A stretch of DNA of 64,000 nucleotides from Pseudoflavonifractor gallinarum (GTDB taxonomy: Bacteria; Bacillota; Clostridia; Oscillospirales; Oscillospiraceae), in contig NZ_JADCKF010000013.1 in assembly GCF_014982855.1 (NCBI RefSeq), forward strand, positions 32,623 to 96,622. The letters run 5' to 3'. The notes under the pieces were generated by a model. That model saw only the letters and a program-made list of their open reading frames with translations. It was not told where the DNA came from and did not search any database. Below, one piece after another: positions 54,120 through 63,938 of this stretch (position 1 is its first letter; every line of letters starts with the position of its first letter). The translations under genes and the position numbers were made by a program.

Positions 54120-54420
54120 GATTGCAGTACTGGGAGACAAGGACAGCGTTCTGGGCTTCAAGGCCCTGGGGCTGGACGTGTTTCCGGTGGAGAGCGTGGA
54201 GGAGGCCCGCCGGGTGCTCCACGCCCTGGCCAGAGAAAATTACGCGGTGATCTATCTCACCGAGCAGGCGGCTGCTCAGATGGAGGCCGACGTAAACCGC
54301 TACAAGGATGAGCTCACACCCGCGATCATCCTCATTCCCGGGAAGGAAGGTTCCCTGGGGATCGGTATGGCCAATGTGAAAAGCGCGGTGGAACGGGCCG
54401 TTGGCGCGGATATCCTGTAA
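54106..54420 (+). CDS. ntpG: V-type ATPase subunit F
   Basis: 104 residues. ATG 54106 (MPMYKIAVLGDKDSVLGFKA) is preferred over 54103 and 54112 because of AAAGG seven bases upstream. Rossmann-like fold binding the central D shaft; called NtpG in Enterococcus. Confidence 0.93.
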   Translation: MPMYKIAVLGDKDSVLGFKALGLDVFPVESVEEARRVLHALARENYAVIYLTEQAAAQMEADVNRYKDELTPAIILIPGKEGSLGIGMANVKSAVERAVGADIL

Positions 54421-54497
54421 AAAGCCGCGGCGGAAAAGTCCTCTCCGGCGGAGAGGCAATGAGTTTGAAATCTGCCTTGAAAGAAGGTTGAAACCGA

Positions 54498-56273
54498 ATG
54501 GGCAAAGTTGTTAAGGTTTCCGGTCCTCTGGTGGTAGCCACCGGGATGGAAAACGCCAACATGGCCGACGTGGTCCGCGTGGGCGAACAGCGTCTGATCG
54601 GCGAGATCCTGAATATGAACGGGGATTCCGCCTCCATCCAGGTCTACGAGGAGACCTCCGGTCTGGGGCCTGGCGCCGAGGTGATTACCACCGGCTCCCC
54701 CCTGGCGGTGGAGCTGGGGCCCGGCCTCATTGAAAATATCTACGACGGTATCCAGCGTCCGCTGGAGGAGATCATGCACAAGGCGGGCGCCAACATCACT
54801 CGCGGAATCGAGGTCCCGGCTCTGAGCCGGGAGAAGAAGTGGGCCTTCACCCCCGTGGCCAAGGTGGGCGACAAGGTCCAGGGCGGCGACGTGATCGGAA
54901 CGGTCCAGGAGACCAGCGTGGTGCTCCACAAGATCATGATTCCCCCCAAGATGAGCGGTACGCTGGAGATGGTGGTTGCGGCCGGCGACTACACCGTGGA
55001 GGAGACCGTGGCGGTCCTCAAGACCGATAAGGGTGAGAGCGTCTCCCTCACCATGGTGCAGAAGTGGCCCGTCCGTGTGGGACGCCCCTATAAGCACAAG
55101 TATCCCCCCAAAGCGCCCCTGTGCTCCGGCCAGCGCATCATCGACACCATGTTCCCCATCGCCAAGGGCGGTACCGCCGCCGTGCCCGGCCCCTTCGGCT
55201 CGGGCAAGACCGTGGTGCAGCACCAGCTGGCCAAGTGGGCGGATGTGGACATCGTGGTCTACATCGGCTGCGGCGAGCGCGGCAATGAGATGACCGACGT
55301 GCTGCGGGAGTTCCCCGAGCTGAAGGACCCCCGTACCGGCGAGTCCCTGATGAAGCGCACGGTGCTTATCGCCAATACCTCCGATATGCCCGTGGCCGCC
55401 CGTGAGGCCTCCATCTACACCGGTATCACCATCGCCGAGTACTTCCGTGACATGGGCTATGACGTGGCCGTCATCGCCGACTCCACCTCCCGCTGGGCCG
55501 AGGCCCTGCGTGAGATGTCGGGCCGTCTGGAAGAGATGCCCGGCGAAGAAGGCTACCCCGCCTACCTCTCCTCCCGTCTGGCGCAGTTCTATGAGCGTGC
55601 CGGTATGGTGGAGTGCATCGGCTCCGATGAGGACCGCAGAGGTTCTCTGACCGCCGTAGGCGCAGTCTCGCCTCCCGGCGGCGACCTGTCCGAGCCCGTC
55701 TCCCAGGCCACCATGCGCATCGTCAAGGTGTTCTGGGCCCTGGATTCCTCCCTGGCGTACAAGCGCCACTTCCCGGCCATCAACTGGCTCAACTCTTACT
55801 CCCTGTATCTGGACTCCCTCAAGCCTTGGTTTGACGAGAAGCTGGGCAAGGAGTTCCTGGTGGACCGTGAGAAGGCCATGTCCATCCTTCAGGAGGAGGC
55901 CAGCCTGAACGAGATCGTGCAGCTGGTGGGCAAGGATTCCCTCTCGCCCAGCGACCAGCTGACTCTGGAGACGGCCAAGATGGTACGGGAGGACTTCCTC
56001 CAGCAGAACGCCTTTGTGGACATCGACAGCTACTCCAGCTATGACCGGCAGGAGAAGCTGCTCTCCCTGATTCTGAGCTATGACCGCCTGTGCCGCGCCG
56101 CCATCGAGAAGGGCGCCCAGACGGTGGATCTCTTTGCCATCCCTGCCCGGGAGCGGATCGGCCGCGCCAAGAGCGCCGAGGCGGACCAGTATGTGGAGGT
56201 CTACGCCGATATCGCCCGCAGCATGGCCAGTGAGATCGACGCATGTGCCGAGAAAGGAGGACTGGACGTATGA
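54498..56273 (+). CDS. ntpA: V-type ATPase catalytic subunit A
   Basis: 591 residues. P-loop GPFGSGKT near residue 232, the family's non-homologous insert (about 110-190), the catalytic GERGNEM, and [14 protein letters not shown]. It hydrolyses or makes ATP at the A/B interfaces. Its TGA overlaps the B start (ATGA). Confidence 0.98.
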   Translation: MGKVVKVSGPLVVATGMENANMADVVRVGEQRLIGEILNMNGDSASIQVYEETSGLGPGAEVITTGSPLAVELGPGLIENIYDGIQRPLEEIMHKAGANITRGIEVPALSREKKWAFTPVAKVGDKVQGGDVIGTVQETSVVLHKIMIPPKMSGTLEMVVAAGDYTVEETVAVLKTDKGESVSLTMVQKWPVRVGRPYKHKYPPKAPLCSGQRIIDTMFPIAKGGTAAVPGPFGSGKTVVQHQLAKWADVDIVVYIGCGERGNEMTDVLREFPELKDPRTGESLMKRTVLIANTSDMPVAAREASIYTGITIAEYFRDMGYDVAVIADSTSRWAEALREMSGRLEEMPGEEGYPAYLSSRLAQFYERAGMVECIGSDEDRRGSLTAVGAVSPPGGDLSEPVSQATMRIVKVFWALDSSLAYKRHFPAINWLNSYSLYLDSLKPWFDEKLGKEFLVDREKAMSILQEEASLNEIVQLVGKDSLSPSDQLTLETAKMVREDFLQQNAFVDIDSYSSYDRQEKLLSLILSYDRLCRAAIEKGAQTVDLFAIPARERIGRAKSAEADQYVEVYADIARSMASEIDACAEKGGLDV

Positions 56274-57652
56274 TCCGGGAATATAAAACGATCCAGGAGG
56301 TCAACGGTCCTCTGATGGTGGTCAAGAAAGTGCAGGGCGTCGCCTACGACGAATTGGGCGAGATTGAGCTGCCCGACGGCACCGTCCGCCGCTGCCAGGT
56401 GCTGGAGGTCAACGGCGACAACGCGGTGGTCCAGCTCTTTGAGGCCAGCGCCGGCATCAACCTGAAGGACTCCAAGATCCGTTTCCTGGGCCATCCCCTG
56501 GAGCTGGGCGTGTCCGGCGATATGCTGGGACGCGTGTTCAACGGCATGGGCCGTCCCATCGACGGCGGCCCCGAGATCCTGGCGGAGGAGCACCGGGACA
56601 TCAATGGCCTGGCCATGAACCCCGCCGCCCGTGACTACCCCAACGAGTTTATCCAGACCGGTATCTCCACCATCGACGGCCTGAATACCCTGGTCCGCGG
56701 GCAGAAGCTACCCATCTTCTCCGGCTCCGGTCTGCCCCACGCGGCTCTGGCTGCCCAGATCGCCCGTCAGGCCAAGGTGCTGGGCGACGACGCGGGCAAC
56801 TTCGCCGTGGTGTTTGCCGCCATCGGCATCACCTTTGAGGAGTCCGACTTCTTCGTGCAGGAGTTTAAGCGCACCGGCGCCATCGACCGTACCGTCCTCT
56901 TCACCAACCTGGCCAATGACCCCGCCGTCGAGCGTATCGCCACCCCGCGTATGGCGCTGACGGCCGCCGAGTACCTGGCCTTTGAGAAGGGCATGCACGT
57001 ACTGGTCATCCTGACCGATATCACCAACTACGCCGAGGCGCTGCGTGAGGTTTCGGCCGCCAAGAAGGAGGTCCCGGGCCGCCGCGGCTATCCCGGCTAC
57101 CTCTACACCAACCTGGCGACCATCTACGAGCGCGCCGGCCGTCAGCTGGGCAAGCCCGGCTCCATCACCCTGATCCCCATTCTGACCATGCCGGAGGACG
57201 ACAAGACCCACCCCATCCCCGACCTGACCGGCTATATCACCGAGGGACAGATCATCCTGAGCCGTGAGCTCTTCCGCAAGGGCATCAACCCGCCTGTGGA
57301 TGTATTGCCCTCCCTGTCCCGTCTGAAGGACAAGGGCATCGGCGTGGGCAAGACCCGTGAGGACCACTCTGGTACCATGAACCAGCTCTTTGCCGCGTAC
57401 TCCACCGGTAAGGAGAACAAGGAGCTGATGTCCATTCTGGGCGAGGCGGCTCTGAGTCCCATCGATCTGCTGTACGCCAAGTTTGCAGATGAGTTCGAGA
57501 AGCGCTATGTCTCTCAGGGCAATGAGACCAACCGGACCATCCAGGAGACCCTGGATCTGGGCTGGGAGCTGCTCTCCATTCTGCCCCCCGCCGAGCTCAA
57601 GCGCATCAAGCCGGAGTTTATCGAAAAGTACCTCCCGAAAAAGGAGGGATAA
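56270..57652 (+). CDS. ntpB: V-type ATPase regulatory subunit B
   Basis: 460 residues from ATG 56270, with AGAAAGGAGG upstream. Lacks a canonical P-loop ([10 protein letters not shown] in its place), as expected for [28 protein letters not shown] is recognisably the arginine-finger region. Confidence 0.98.
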   Translation: MIREYKTIQEVNGPLMVVKKVQGVAYDELGEIELPDGTVRRCQVLEVNGDNAVVQLFEASAGINLKDSKIRFLGHPLELGVSGDMLGRVFNGMGRPIDGGPEILAEEHRDINGLAMNPAARDYPNEFIQTGISTIDGLNTLVRGQKLPIFSGSGLPHAALAAQIARQAKVLGDDAGNFAVVFAAIGITFEESDFFVQEFKRTGAIDRTVLFTNLANDPAVERIATPRMALTAAEYLAFEKGMHVLVILTDITNYAEALREVSAAKKEVPGRRGYPGYLYTNLATIYERAGRQLGKPGSITLIPILTMPEDDKTHPIPDLTGYITEGQIILSRELFRKGINPPVDVLPSLSRLKDKGIGVGKTREDHSGTMNQLFAAYSTGKENKELMSILGEAALSPIDLLYAKFADEFEKRYVSQGNETNRTIQETLDLGWELLSILPPAELKRIKPEFIEKYLPKKEG

Positions 57653-57655
57653 CGC

Positions 57656-58369
57656 ATGCCGGCCATCAACGTGAACCCCACCCGCATGGAACTGACCCGG
57701 CTGAAGGGCCGGCTCAAGACAGCTGTCCGGGGCCATAAACTGCTCAAAGACAAGCGCGACGAGCTGATGAAGCAGTTTCTGGATGTGGTGCGGGAAAACC
57801 GGGCCCTGCGCAAAAAGGTGGAAGACGCCCTCATGGAGGCCTATGGCTCCTTTACGGTGGCCTCGGCCCTCATGTCCGGCGAGATGCTGGAGCAGTCCCT
57901 GCTCTACCCCAAGCAGAGTGTGGAGCTGGATATGAGCTTCCAGAACATCATGTCGGTCAATGTGCCCGTCTACCACTTCAAGACCAAGAGCGAGGACCCC
58001 GGAGAGGTCTATCCCTACGGCTTTGCCACCACTTCCGGCGAACTGGATGACGCCGTAGACAGCATGGCATCCGTCTTTCAGGATATGCTCAAGCTGGCTG
58101 AGATCGAAAAGACCAGTCAGCTCCTGGCAGAGGAGATCGAAAAGACCCGCCGCCGCGTCAACGCGCTGGAGTATGTCAAGATCCCTCAGATGCAGGAGGC
58201 CATCAAGTATATCTCCATGAAGCTGGATGAAAATGAACGCGCCACCACCATTCGTCTGATGAAGGTGAAGGATATGCTTCTGAAGGAAGCCATCGAGGAG
58301 CGGCAGGAAGAGACCCGCCGTGCCATCGAGGCATCCGGAGGACACCTCGGCCAGGCGGAGGAAATCTGA
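57656..58369 (+). CDS. ntpD: V-type ATPase subunit D (central shaft)
   Basis: 237 residues. Starts INVNPTRMELTRLKGRLKTA, the conserved N-helix, and ends in a long C-helix (about 140-225) that pairs with it in the rotor axle. Last gene of the operon, followed by a terminator. Confidence 0.96.
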   Translation: MPAINVNPTRMELTRLKGRLKTAVRGHKLLKDKRDELMKQFLDVVRENRALRKKVEDALMEAYGSFTVASALMSGEMLEQSLLYPKQSVELDMSFQNIMSVNVPVYHFKTKSEDPGEVYPYGFATTSGELDDAVDSMASVFQDMLKLAEIEKTSQLLAEEIEKTRRRVNALEYVKIPQMQEAIKYISMKLDENERATTIRLMKVKDMLLKEAIEERQEETRRAIEASGGHLGQAEEI

Positions 58370-58381
58370 TCCCAGGCACAG

Positions 58382-58422
58382 ACACACCGGTATTTCAAAC
58401 CGAAATGCCGGTGTGTTTTTTT
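58382..58422 (+). terminator. Terminator of the V-ATPase operon
   Basis: ACACACCGG with TATTTC/GAAATG interior pairs and CCGGTGTGT, followed by seven T. Confidence 0.93.
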
Positions 58423-58430
58423 GTCCCATT

Positions 58431-58459
58431 TTGACAGGAAGGGCAAATGGGTGTATAAT
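58431..58459 (+). promoter_or_regulatory. Consensus promoter of the LTA-synthase-like gene
   Basis: TTGACA (58431-58436), 17-bp spacer, TATAAT (58454-58459): a perfect consensus promoter. Confidence 0.94.
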
Positions 58460-58499
58460 GACGACTCCTGCCACGAAAAGAAATATGGGAGAATTTCGA

Positions 58500-60329
58500 A
58501 TGCAAACAGTTCAGATATCGAATCAAACAAAGAAAATTGGAACTTATTTTGGCAAAGCTGCCCTGCTGCTCCTGCCGCCCCTGAGCGCCTTCTGGCTCAT
58601 GCAGTTTATCCTGGGGGCCATGCCCTGGAAGATGGGGGTGGGGATCACGCTGGCCAATACGGCGTGCCTGGCCGGGCTCTATTGGCTCGCCTGCGCCATT
58701 TCCGGCTATCCGGCCATCTGCTGCATCGTGCTGCACGCCGCGGCAGGGCTGTGGGGAGCGGCCAACTACTTTGTGTCCGTGTTCCGTGGGACTCCCATTC
58801 TGCCCTGGGATTTCACCGCGCTGGGCACTGCGGCGGCAGTAGCGGGAAGCTATCGGTATACGCTGACCTGGCAGATGGCCGCGGCTATGGCAATCATGGC
58901 GCTGCTGATCTGGGGACTGCGCCATCAGATTCGAGGGGGCACCTTCCGTCCCAGCCGCCGCAGTCTGCCCCTTCGGCTGGGCGGTCTGCTGTTGGGCGGG
59001 CTGTGCCTGTTCCCGGTGCTTCAGCCCCAGTGCCTGGCCGTCTTCGGTGTGGAGACCGACGTATGGGACCAGACCGGGGCGTACCGCAATGGCGGAGCGG
59101 TGGCTGTATTTCTGCGCAATACCGAATTTATGCAGGTAACGCCCCCGGAGGATACCACGGCGGAGCGAGTCTCGGCCATTGTGGAGGGAGCGGACGAGGT
59201 GCCCTCTGCGGCAGTAAACGTGGAACACCCCAATATCATCGCCATCATGAATGAGTCCTGGGCGGATTTTGAATCCTTTGGAAACCTATCCCTCAGCGAG
59301 AGTTTGACCGACTACATTGATTCTCTGGACAATACGATCCGGGGAAAGGCATATGCCTCGGTCTTCGGTGCCGGTACCAGCGCCAGTGAATTTGAGTTTT
59401 TGACCGGCAACTCCATGGCCTTCCTGCCCTCGGGCAGCATCCCCTATCAGCAGTATGTGCTGGGCCCTACCGACTCCATGGCTTCCCTCCTGCGGGAGAA
59501 CGGCTATGAGACCCGGGCCTTTCATCCGGGGGCCAGAACGTCCTGGCAGAGAAATATCGCCTACCCCCGCCTGGGCTTCGACACCTTTAAATGCAGAGAG
59601 GATATGGATGTGCCCCAGACGGAGGAGCATGGGTATGTGAGCGATGCCTCGGACTTTGCCCAGCTGATCTGGGAACTGGAGCACAAGGAGGAGGGGAAAC
59701 CCCTGTTCCTCTTCAACGTGACCATTCAGAACCACGGGAGCTACACGGTGGAGGACTATCCCGCCGAGGTGACCTTGACCGATGAGCCGGGGATTTATCC
59801 CATGGCAGAGCAGTATCTGACCCTGGCGAATAAGACGGATGAGGCCTTTGCCCAGCTCATCTCCTATCTGGAGCAGATGGAGGAGCCCACGCTGGTGGTC
59901 ATGTTTGGAGACCACCAGCCGTCCGTGGAACAGGCCTTCCTGGATAAGGCCTATGGTGTGACACAGAGTGAGATGACCATGGAGCAGTACATGGGGAAAT
60001 TCCAGGTGCCCTTTGTGATCTGGGCCAATTATCCCCTTCCCCAGAAGGGGCCTGAGATCACCAGCCTGAACTTTTTGGGGCAGCATGTGCTGCGGTATGC
60101 CGGAATCGAGAGCAGCCTGTATGGGAATTTCCTGTGGCAGATGCAGGAGAGCGTGCCTGCGTTGTCCTTCCCGGGATATTGGGATACCCAGGGAAAGGCG
60201 TACAGCCATTTGGAGAGCAATGGGTACACGGAATGGATCCAGGACTATGAACGGGTCCAGTATAACAATCTCTTTGGCGGGGAAGAGCGGCAGGACGCGC
60301 TCTTTGGAAGACGCCAGAGCGACGGATAA
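58500..60329 (+). CDS. LTA synthase family sulfatase
   Basis: 609 residues from ATG 58500, eight bases after GGGAG. Five membrane helices (about 15-190), then an extracellular sulfatase-fold domain (about 240-560). NIIAIMNESWADF gives a metal-binding Glu, the predicted catalytic Thr is in GAGTSASEFEFLTG, and the VMFGDHQPS motif gives further metal ligands. The family transfers phosphoglycerol from phosphatidylglycerol to lipoteichoic acid or other envelope glycans. The short extracellular domain fits a phosphoglycerol transferase as well. Confidence 0.88.
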   Translation: MQTVQISNQTKKIGTYFGKAALLLLPPLSAFWLMQFILGAMPWKMGVGITLANTACLAGLYWLACAISGYPAICCIVLHAAAGLWGAANYFVSVFRGTPILPWDFTALGTAAAVAGSYRYTLTWQMAAAMAIMALLIWGLRHQIRGGTFRPSRRSLPLRLGGLLLGGLCLFPVLQPQCLAVFGVETDVWDQTGAYRNGGAVAVFLRNTEFMQVTPPEDTTAERVSAIVEGADEVPSAAVNVEHPNIIAIMNESWADFESFGNLSLSESLTDYIDSLDNTIRGKAYASVFGAGTSASEFEFLTGNSMAFLPSGSIPYQQYVLGPTDSMASLLRENGYETRAFHPGARTSWQRNIAYPRLGFDTFKCREDMDVPQTEEHGYVSDASDFAQLIWELEHKEEGKPLFLFNVTIQNHGSYTVEDYPAEVTLTDEPGIYPMAEQYLTLANKTDEAFAQLISYLEQMEEPTLVVMFGDHQPSVEQAFLDKAYGVTQSEMTMEQYMGKFQVPFVIWANYPLPQKGPEITSLNFLGQHVLRYAGIESSLYGNFLWQMQESVPALSFPGYWDTQGKAYSHLESNGYTEWIQDYERVQYNNLFGGEERQDALFGRRQSDG

Positions 60330-60393
60330 ACGGATGGAGCGGCGCATTCCGATTCGGAATGCGCCGCTCCATGTCAAAGAGGGGGAAAGAGAG

Positions 60394-60774
60394 TTATGAG
60401 GCACGCTCCACGGAGACCAGATCGGCAGTGATTTTCTCCGAATCAGCATCCAATGTGCCGGTATATGTAACGACGACGCGGTCGCCGGGAGCTACATGGG
60501 AGATATCGACACCATTGAGGTTGAATTGAAAATAGCTATCACCGGAGGCAAGAACCATATAATCCAATTCGCTATCCACTAGATAGAATGTGCCGGTTAC
60601 AGTTTCGGTTTCAAGCTCCGGGGTGCTGGAGGGAGCTGGGGTGTCTGCGGGGAGTGATGCGGAGGGAGAAGGAGAGGGAGTGCCCCCTCCCAGTGCAGGA
60701 ATACTGCAGGAACTTAACGCCAGACTGAGGACAAGACAACCTGCAAGGAGAAAGGGAACCTTTCTTCTGAGCAT
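60394..60774 (-). CDS. Small lipoprotein of unknown function
   Basis: 126 residues from the ATG at 60774, with AGGAAG upstream. Lipobox LALSSC, a Pro/Ser/Thr spacer (PSPSPSASLPADTPAPSS) and a small OB-like beta domain (about 55-126) containing VAPGDRVVVTYTGTLD. No family recognised beyond that. It faces outside the membrane. Confidence 0.75.
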   Translation of the reverse strand: MLRRKVPFLLAGCLVLSLALSSCSIPALGGGTPSPSPSASLPADTPAPSSTPELETETVTGTFYLVDSELDYMVLASGDSYFQFNLNGVDISHVAPGDRVVVTYTGTLDADSEKITADLVSVERAS

Positions 60775-61002
60775 AAGATCACTTCCTAATATTGAAATGA
60801 CCGGTACAAGGACACCGGTGGGCACAAGATATCACATGGTATGCGCAATGACAAGGGCTTTCCAGCAACCTTTATCCTTCCGTAAGAAAGTATCATACTT
60901 TATCAAAGAATTAGAAAGAAACCTGACAAAAGAATGAAGATCAGCTGTATAAAAAATAAGAGTTGGCCCACACTAAAAGCAAGAACAAAGGAGGATGCGC
61001 AA

Positions 61003-61446
61003 ATGGATATGACCAACCGGGAATACGGGGCCTATGTCAAAGCAAAAGCGGGGCGGTCGCCCCTCTGGAAAGACCTGATATGGGCCTTTTTGGTGGGCGG
61101 GCTAATCTGTGCCGGAGGGCAGGGACTGCGGCAGTTTTATATGAGCCGGGGCATGGATGCGGATGCTGCCGGAGGCGCGGTATCCATTACCTTGATCTTT
61201 TTGGCGGCTCTTCTGACCGGACTGGGGACCTTTGATAAGCTGGCCAAACGGGCTGGCGCCGGAACGCTGGTCCCCATTACGGGATTTGCAAATGCCATGG
61301 TCTCCCCGGCACTGGAATTCAAAAGCGAAGGACTGGTGACCGGTGTGGCAGCCAAAATGTTTACCATTGCGGGGCCGGTGTTGGTATTCGGTATTAGCGC
61401 CAGCGTGGCATATGGCCTGCTGCTGGTCCTCTTTGGATTGAACTAA
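61003..61446 (+). CDS. spoVAC: Stage V sporulation protein AC
   Basis: 147 residues from ATG 61003, nine bases after AAAGGAGG. Four membrane helices; DLIWAFLVGGLICAGGQGL, a central GLGTFDKLAKRAGAGTLVPI and TGFANAMVSPALEFKSEG are typical of SpoVAC. It is part of the channel that moves dipicolinate into the forespore. Normally followed by spoVAD and spoVAE; here it stands alone before a terminator. Confidence 0.92.
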   Translation: MDMTNREYGAYVKAKAGRSPLWKDLIWAFLVGGLICAGGQGLRQFYMSRGMDADAAGGAVSITLIFLAALLTGLGTFDKLAKRAGAGTLVPITGFANAMVSPALEFKSEGLVTGVAAKMFTIAGPVLVFGISASVAYGLLLVLFGLN

Positions 61447-61481
61447 AAAAATCCGCCCTTTTGATAAGGGCGGATTTTTTT
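61446..61481. terminator. Bidirectional terminator
   Basis: AAAAAATCCGCCCTT (61446-61460) pairs with AAGGGCGGATTTTTT (61466-61480). T run on the plus strand, and an A run gives a U tail on the minus strand. Confidence 0.94.
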
Positions 61482-61890
61482 AATGCTCGTGATGAGAACA
61501 GTCGTGATGATGCTCGCCGCATCCGTGCTCGCCGCAGGTATGGCCCTCCTCGTGATGGTGGTGGGAGCAGACCGTATTGGGATCGTAGCGGAGAGCACCG
61601 GCCAGAAGGGCCGCCATATTTTCATCTGCGCTGCCGGAAGCGCCGGGGTAAAGCTGAATCCCGGCCTGGGCCAGCGCCGTACGTGCGCCGCCGCCGATGC
61701 CGCCGCAGATAAGAACATTAACTCCGTGCTGCTGAAGGAAACCGGCCAGCGCGCCGTGGCCGCTGCCGTTGGCGTCAATGACCTTGGAGGAGAGGATCTG
61801 GGTGCCCTCTACCTCATAAACCTTAAACTGCTGGCAATGCCCGAAGTGCTGAAAAATCTGTCCGTTTTCATAGGTGACCGCGATGTTCAT
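61480..61890 (-). CDS. NifX/NafY-like (dinitrogenase Fe-Mo cofactor) protein with His-rich tail
   Basis: 136 residues, GGAGGC upstream. The Nitro_FeMo-Co fold covers 1-105: IFQHFGHCQQFKVYEV, GVNVLICGGIGGGART. The tail (about 108-136) is rich in His and Cys (SHHHHEEGHTCGEHGCGEHH), a likely metal-binding extension. There are no nitrogenase genes near it, so a role in iron-sulfur or other metal handling is more likely than nitrogen fixation. Confidence 0.88.
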   Translation of the reverse strand: MNIAVTYENGQIFQHFGHCQQFKVYEVEGTQILSSKVIDANGSGHGALAGFLQQHGVNVLICGGIGGGARTALAQAGIQLYPGASGSADENMAALLAGALRYDPNTVCSHHHHEEGHTCGEHGCGEHHHDCSHHEH

Positions 61891-61964
61891 GCCAATGCCT
61901 CCTATTTTTTAGCTGATATACGTATTGTACACCTGTTTCTGACATAAGTCAATAAATAAAAGGC

Positions 61965-62309
61965 TCAGCGCTCCTCGTTGTTCTGGCGGCGTGGGCAGGG
62001 CTTTCCACAGCAGCCATGGGCATGGGGACAGAGGTCATAGACGCCGCCGCGGATGGAAAGCCGTTTTCCGCAGACCAGAGCTTCCGCCAGTTTGTACCGG
62101 GCGGATTCATAAATAGCCTGCACGGTAGTGCGGGCAACCTTCATTTGCTGGGCACACTCCTCCTGAGAAAGGCCCAGGTGGTCAATGAGGCGGATGGCCT
62201 CGTATTCATCGATCGTCATGTCAATCTGACCGGTACAGGATTGGAGCGGCACAAACTCCACCACTTTGGGCAGCTGACAGATCCGCCTGCGTTTGATTGG
62301 GCGTGCCAT
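61965..62309 (-). CDS. DUF134 DNA-binding protein
   Basis: 114 residues from ATG 62309 (MARPIKRRRICQLP), with AAAGGAGG upstream. A sigma-70-region-4-like helix-turn-helix (about 38-85; LSQEECAQQMKVARTTVQAI) and a Cys/His cluster near the end (CPHAHGCCGKPC). DUF134 genes commonly adjoin NifX-like genes, as here (74 bp upstream of it), and may sense metal or redox state to control them. Confidence 0.9.
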   Translation of the reverse strand: MARPIKRRRICQLPKVVEFVPLQSCTGQIDMTIDEYEAIRLIDHLGLSQEECAQQMKVARTTVQAIYESARYKLAEALVCGKRLSIRGGVYDLCPHAHGCCGKPCPRRQNNEER

Positions 62310-62352
62310 GAGACAGACCTCCTTTGTGTTTGGGGAAATCGCTTTTATGGTC

Positions 62353-62382
62353 ATTATAGAGAAGAGCACAGTGAAAAGTCAA
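62353..62382 (-). promoter_or_regulatory. DUF134-nifX operon promoter
   Basis: Minus-strand TTGACT (62382-62377), 18-bp spacer, TATAAT (62358-62353). Confidence 0.8.
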
Positions 62383-62428
62383 TGGGGGACATGTGCACAA
62401 GATTTTAGATGATATTTCTAAAAAGGCA

Positions 62429-62457
62429 TTGACAAAACGGGAAAACAATAGTACAAT
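62429..62457 (+). promoter_or_regulatory. Promoter of the orphan RNA
   Basis: TTGACA (62429-62434), 17-bp spacer, TACAAT (62452-62457). Confidence 0.9.
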
Positions 62458-62463
62458 ATAGCC

Positions 62464-62815
62464 AGAAAGAAAGGAGAGAGTCCAATGTACTAGGACAGAA
62501 AAATCCTTTCCGTGGATCGATCCGAAAAGGAAGATCCATAGCAGCGCAAGTGATCCAGGCAAGAGAAGATCCAGACGTCACAAGTTCCAAACTACCTCAC
62601 GTGTGTGAGAAAAAGCGCCAAAGCCCCGGAAGCGAAATATCGTTGAAGGAAGACTTAGCGTAGAAGAAGTTTTTGGGTAACTGCAAAGGCGAGGAACACT
62701 TCACCAGCAAGGATCTCAGCAAGCGCAAATCTGTAGAAAGCAAGAGGTTGAGACATGACGGAAATCCAGAATCAGAAGTAGCCCCCCAGCCACGATGGAT
62801 GGCTGGGGGGTTGTG
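62464..62815 (+). ncRNA. Candidate orphan non-coding RNA (about 350 nt)
   Basis: It lies between a near-consensus promoter and a strong terminator, with no real gene on the plus strand. It is purine-rich. AAGGAG (62471-62476) precedes a two-codon ORF ATG-TAC-TAG (62485-62493), whose start sits in a small GTCC/GGAC hairpin. GATCC recurs at 62519, 62533, 62552 and 62568. A second mini-ORF of eight codons (MTEIQNQK, 62755-62781) ends just before the terminator. No known RNA family recognised. Confidence 0.6.
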
Positions 62816-62820
62816 TTTTA
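62782..62820. terminator. Terminator shared by the orphan RNA and metA
   Basis: CCCCCCAGCCA (62782-62792) pairs with TGGCTGGGGGG (62800-62810), then TTGTGTTTT on the plus strand. Confidence 0.88.
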
Positions 62821-62837
62821 TATTTCGGATTTCCGAA

Positions 62838-63752
62838 TCAGATCTCCCGAATATCGTATGGCGTGGTCTGATATACGTAGTAATTCAGCCAGTTCGTGTA
62901 GAGCAGCTGTCCGGCAGAGCGCCAGCGTACAATGGGAGGACGACTGGGATCATTGTCGGGGAAGTAGTTGGCGGGAACATCAATATCCAAGCCCTTTTCT
63001 ACATCCCGTCGATACTCCTTGGCCAGGGTATCCGGATCATATTCCGGATGCCCCATGATATAGAACCGGCGACTGTCCTGGGTTTTGACGGCAAATACAC
63101 CGGCCTGCTCTGACGTGGCGATGAGCTCCAGCTCGGGGCGGCTCAGGATATCATCTGCCCATACCTCGGTATAGCGGGAGTTAGGGGCAAAAAAGACATC
63201 GTCAAATCCGCGGAACAGGGGAGAGCTGGGCTTGAGTACCTTGTGCGCATAGACACCAAAGAGCTTTTTGGGGAGACTGCGCTTTTGAATTCCGTGATGG
63301 AAATACAGTCCTGCCTGGGCTCCCCAGCAGATATGAAGTGTGGAATGCACGTGGGTACGGCTCCACTCCATGATCTCACAGAGCTCCGGCCAGTAATCCA
63401 CCTGGTCAAATTCCATATTCTCCACCGGAGCGCCAGTGATGATCATGCCGTCAAACTTCCGGTCCTTCACCTGGGAGAAGGTCGTATAGAAAGAAGAGAG
63501 GTGGGATTCATCGGTGTGGCGGGAGACATAGCTGCTGGTCTGAAGAAGCTCAACCTGGATCTGAAGCGGAGTGTTGGAGAGCTTTCGCAGGATTTGGGTC
63601 TCGGTCACGATCTTCGTGGGCATCAGGTTCAGGATCAGAACATTCAGCGGGCGGATATCCTGATGCATCGCCCGATATTCCGTCATGACAAAGATGTTTT
63701 CTCCCTCAAGGGTGGTGCGAGCGGGAAGAGAATCAGGAATACGAATTGGCAT
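62838..63752 (-). CDS. metA: Homoserine O-acyltransferase (MetA), acetyl-CoA type predicted
   Basis: 304 residues from MPIRIPD; this start puts family landmarks at their published positions (Lys47, Glu111, Cys142 in ICWGAQ). An ATG three codons earlier is also possible. It activates homoserine on the way to methionine. Position 111 is Glu (GAPVE), which in characterised MetA enzymes selects acetyl-CoA, whereas Gly selects succinyl-CoA. GHPEYD carries the catalytic Glu/His. No SAM riboswitch is visible in front of it. Confidence 0.93.
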   Translation of the reverse strand: MPIRIPDSLPARTTLEGENIFVMTEYRAMHQDIRPLNVLILNLMPTKIVTETQILRKLSNTPLQIQVELLQTSSYVSRHTDESHLSSFYTTFSQVKDRKFDGMIITGAPVENMEFDQVDYWPELCEIMEWSRTHVHSTLHICWGAQAGLYFHHGIQKRSLPKKLFGVYAHKVLKPSSPLFRGFDDVFFAPNSRYTEVWADDILSRPELELIATSEQAGVFAVKTQDSRRFYIMGHPEYDPDTLAKEYRRDVEKGLDIDVPANYFPDNDPSRPPIVRWRSAGQLLYTNWLNYYVYQTTPYDIREI

Positions 63753-63803
63753 GGGCGACATCTACCTTTCTGTCCGGTTCGAGTTTGATAGGAATACTTA
63801 TAT

Positions 63804-63832
63804 AGAGTAGCACACTTCAAAAAGAGGCGCAA
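63804..63832 (-). promoter_or_regulatory. metA promoter
   Basis: Minus-strand TTGCGC (63832-63827), 17-bp spacer, TACTCT (63809-63804). Moderate match. Confidence 0.5.
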
Positions 63833-63909
63833 TGTCCATTTCTCTTATATAGTAATTAAGGGGAGAGAAGGGGAAAACGAAAAAAGGAAAGAAAAAGTGA
63901 AAAAAGGTG

Positions 63910-63938
63910 TTGACAAAAGCGGTGTGGGGTGGTATTCT
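63910..63938 (+). promoter_or_regulatory. Strong promoter reading out of the window
   Basis: TTGACA (63910-63915), 17-bp spacer, TATTCT (63933-63938), preceded by an A/G-rich upstream tract (63860-63905). No ORF or ribosome site follows to the window end, so a stable RNA (possibly an rRNA operon) or a long leader may begin here. Confidence 0.75.

Noticed and set aside
63753..63905. SAM riboswitch in front of metA
   Set aside because: Only about 80 bp lie between the likely start site and the gene, and no SAM-I core or terminator is present.
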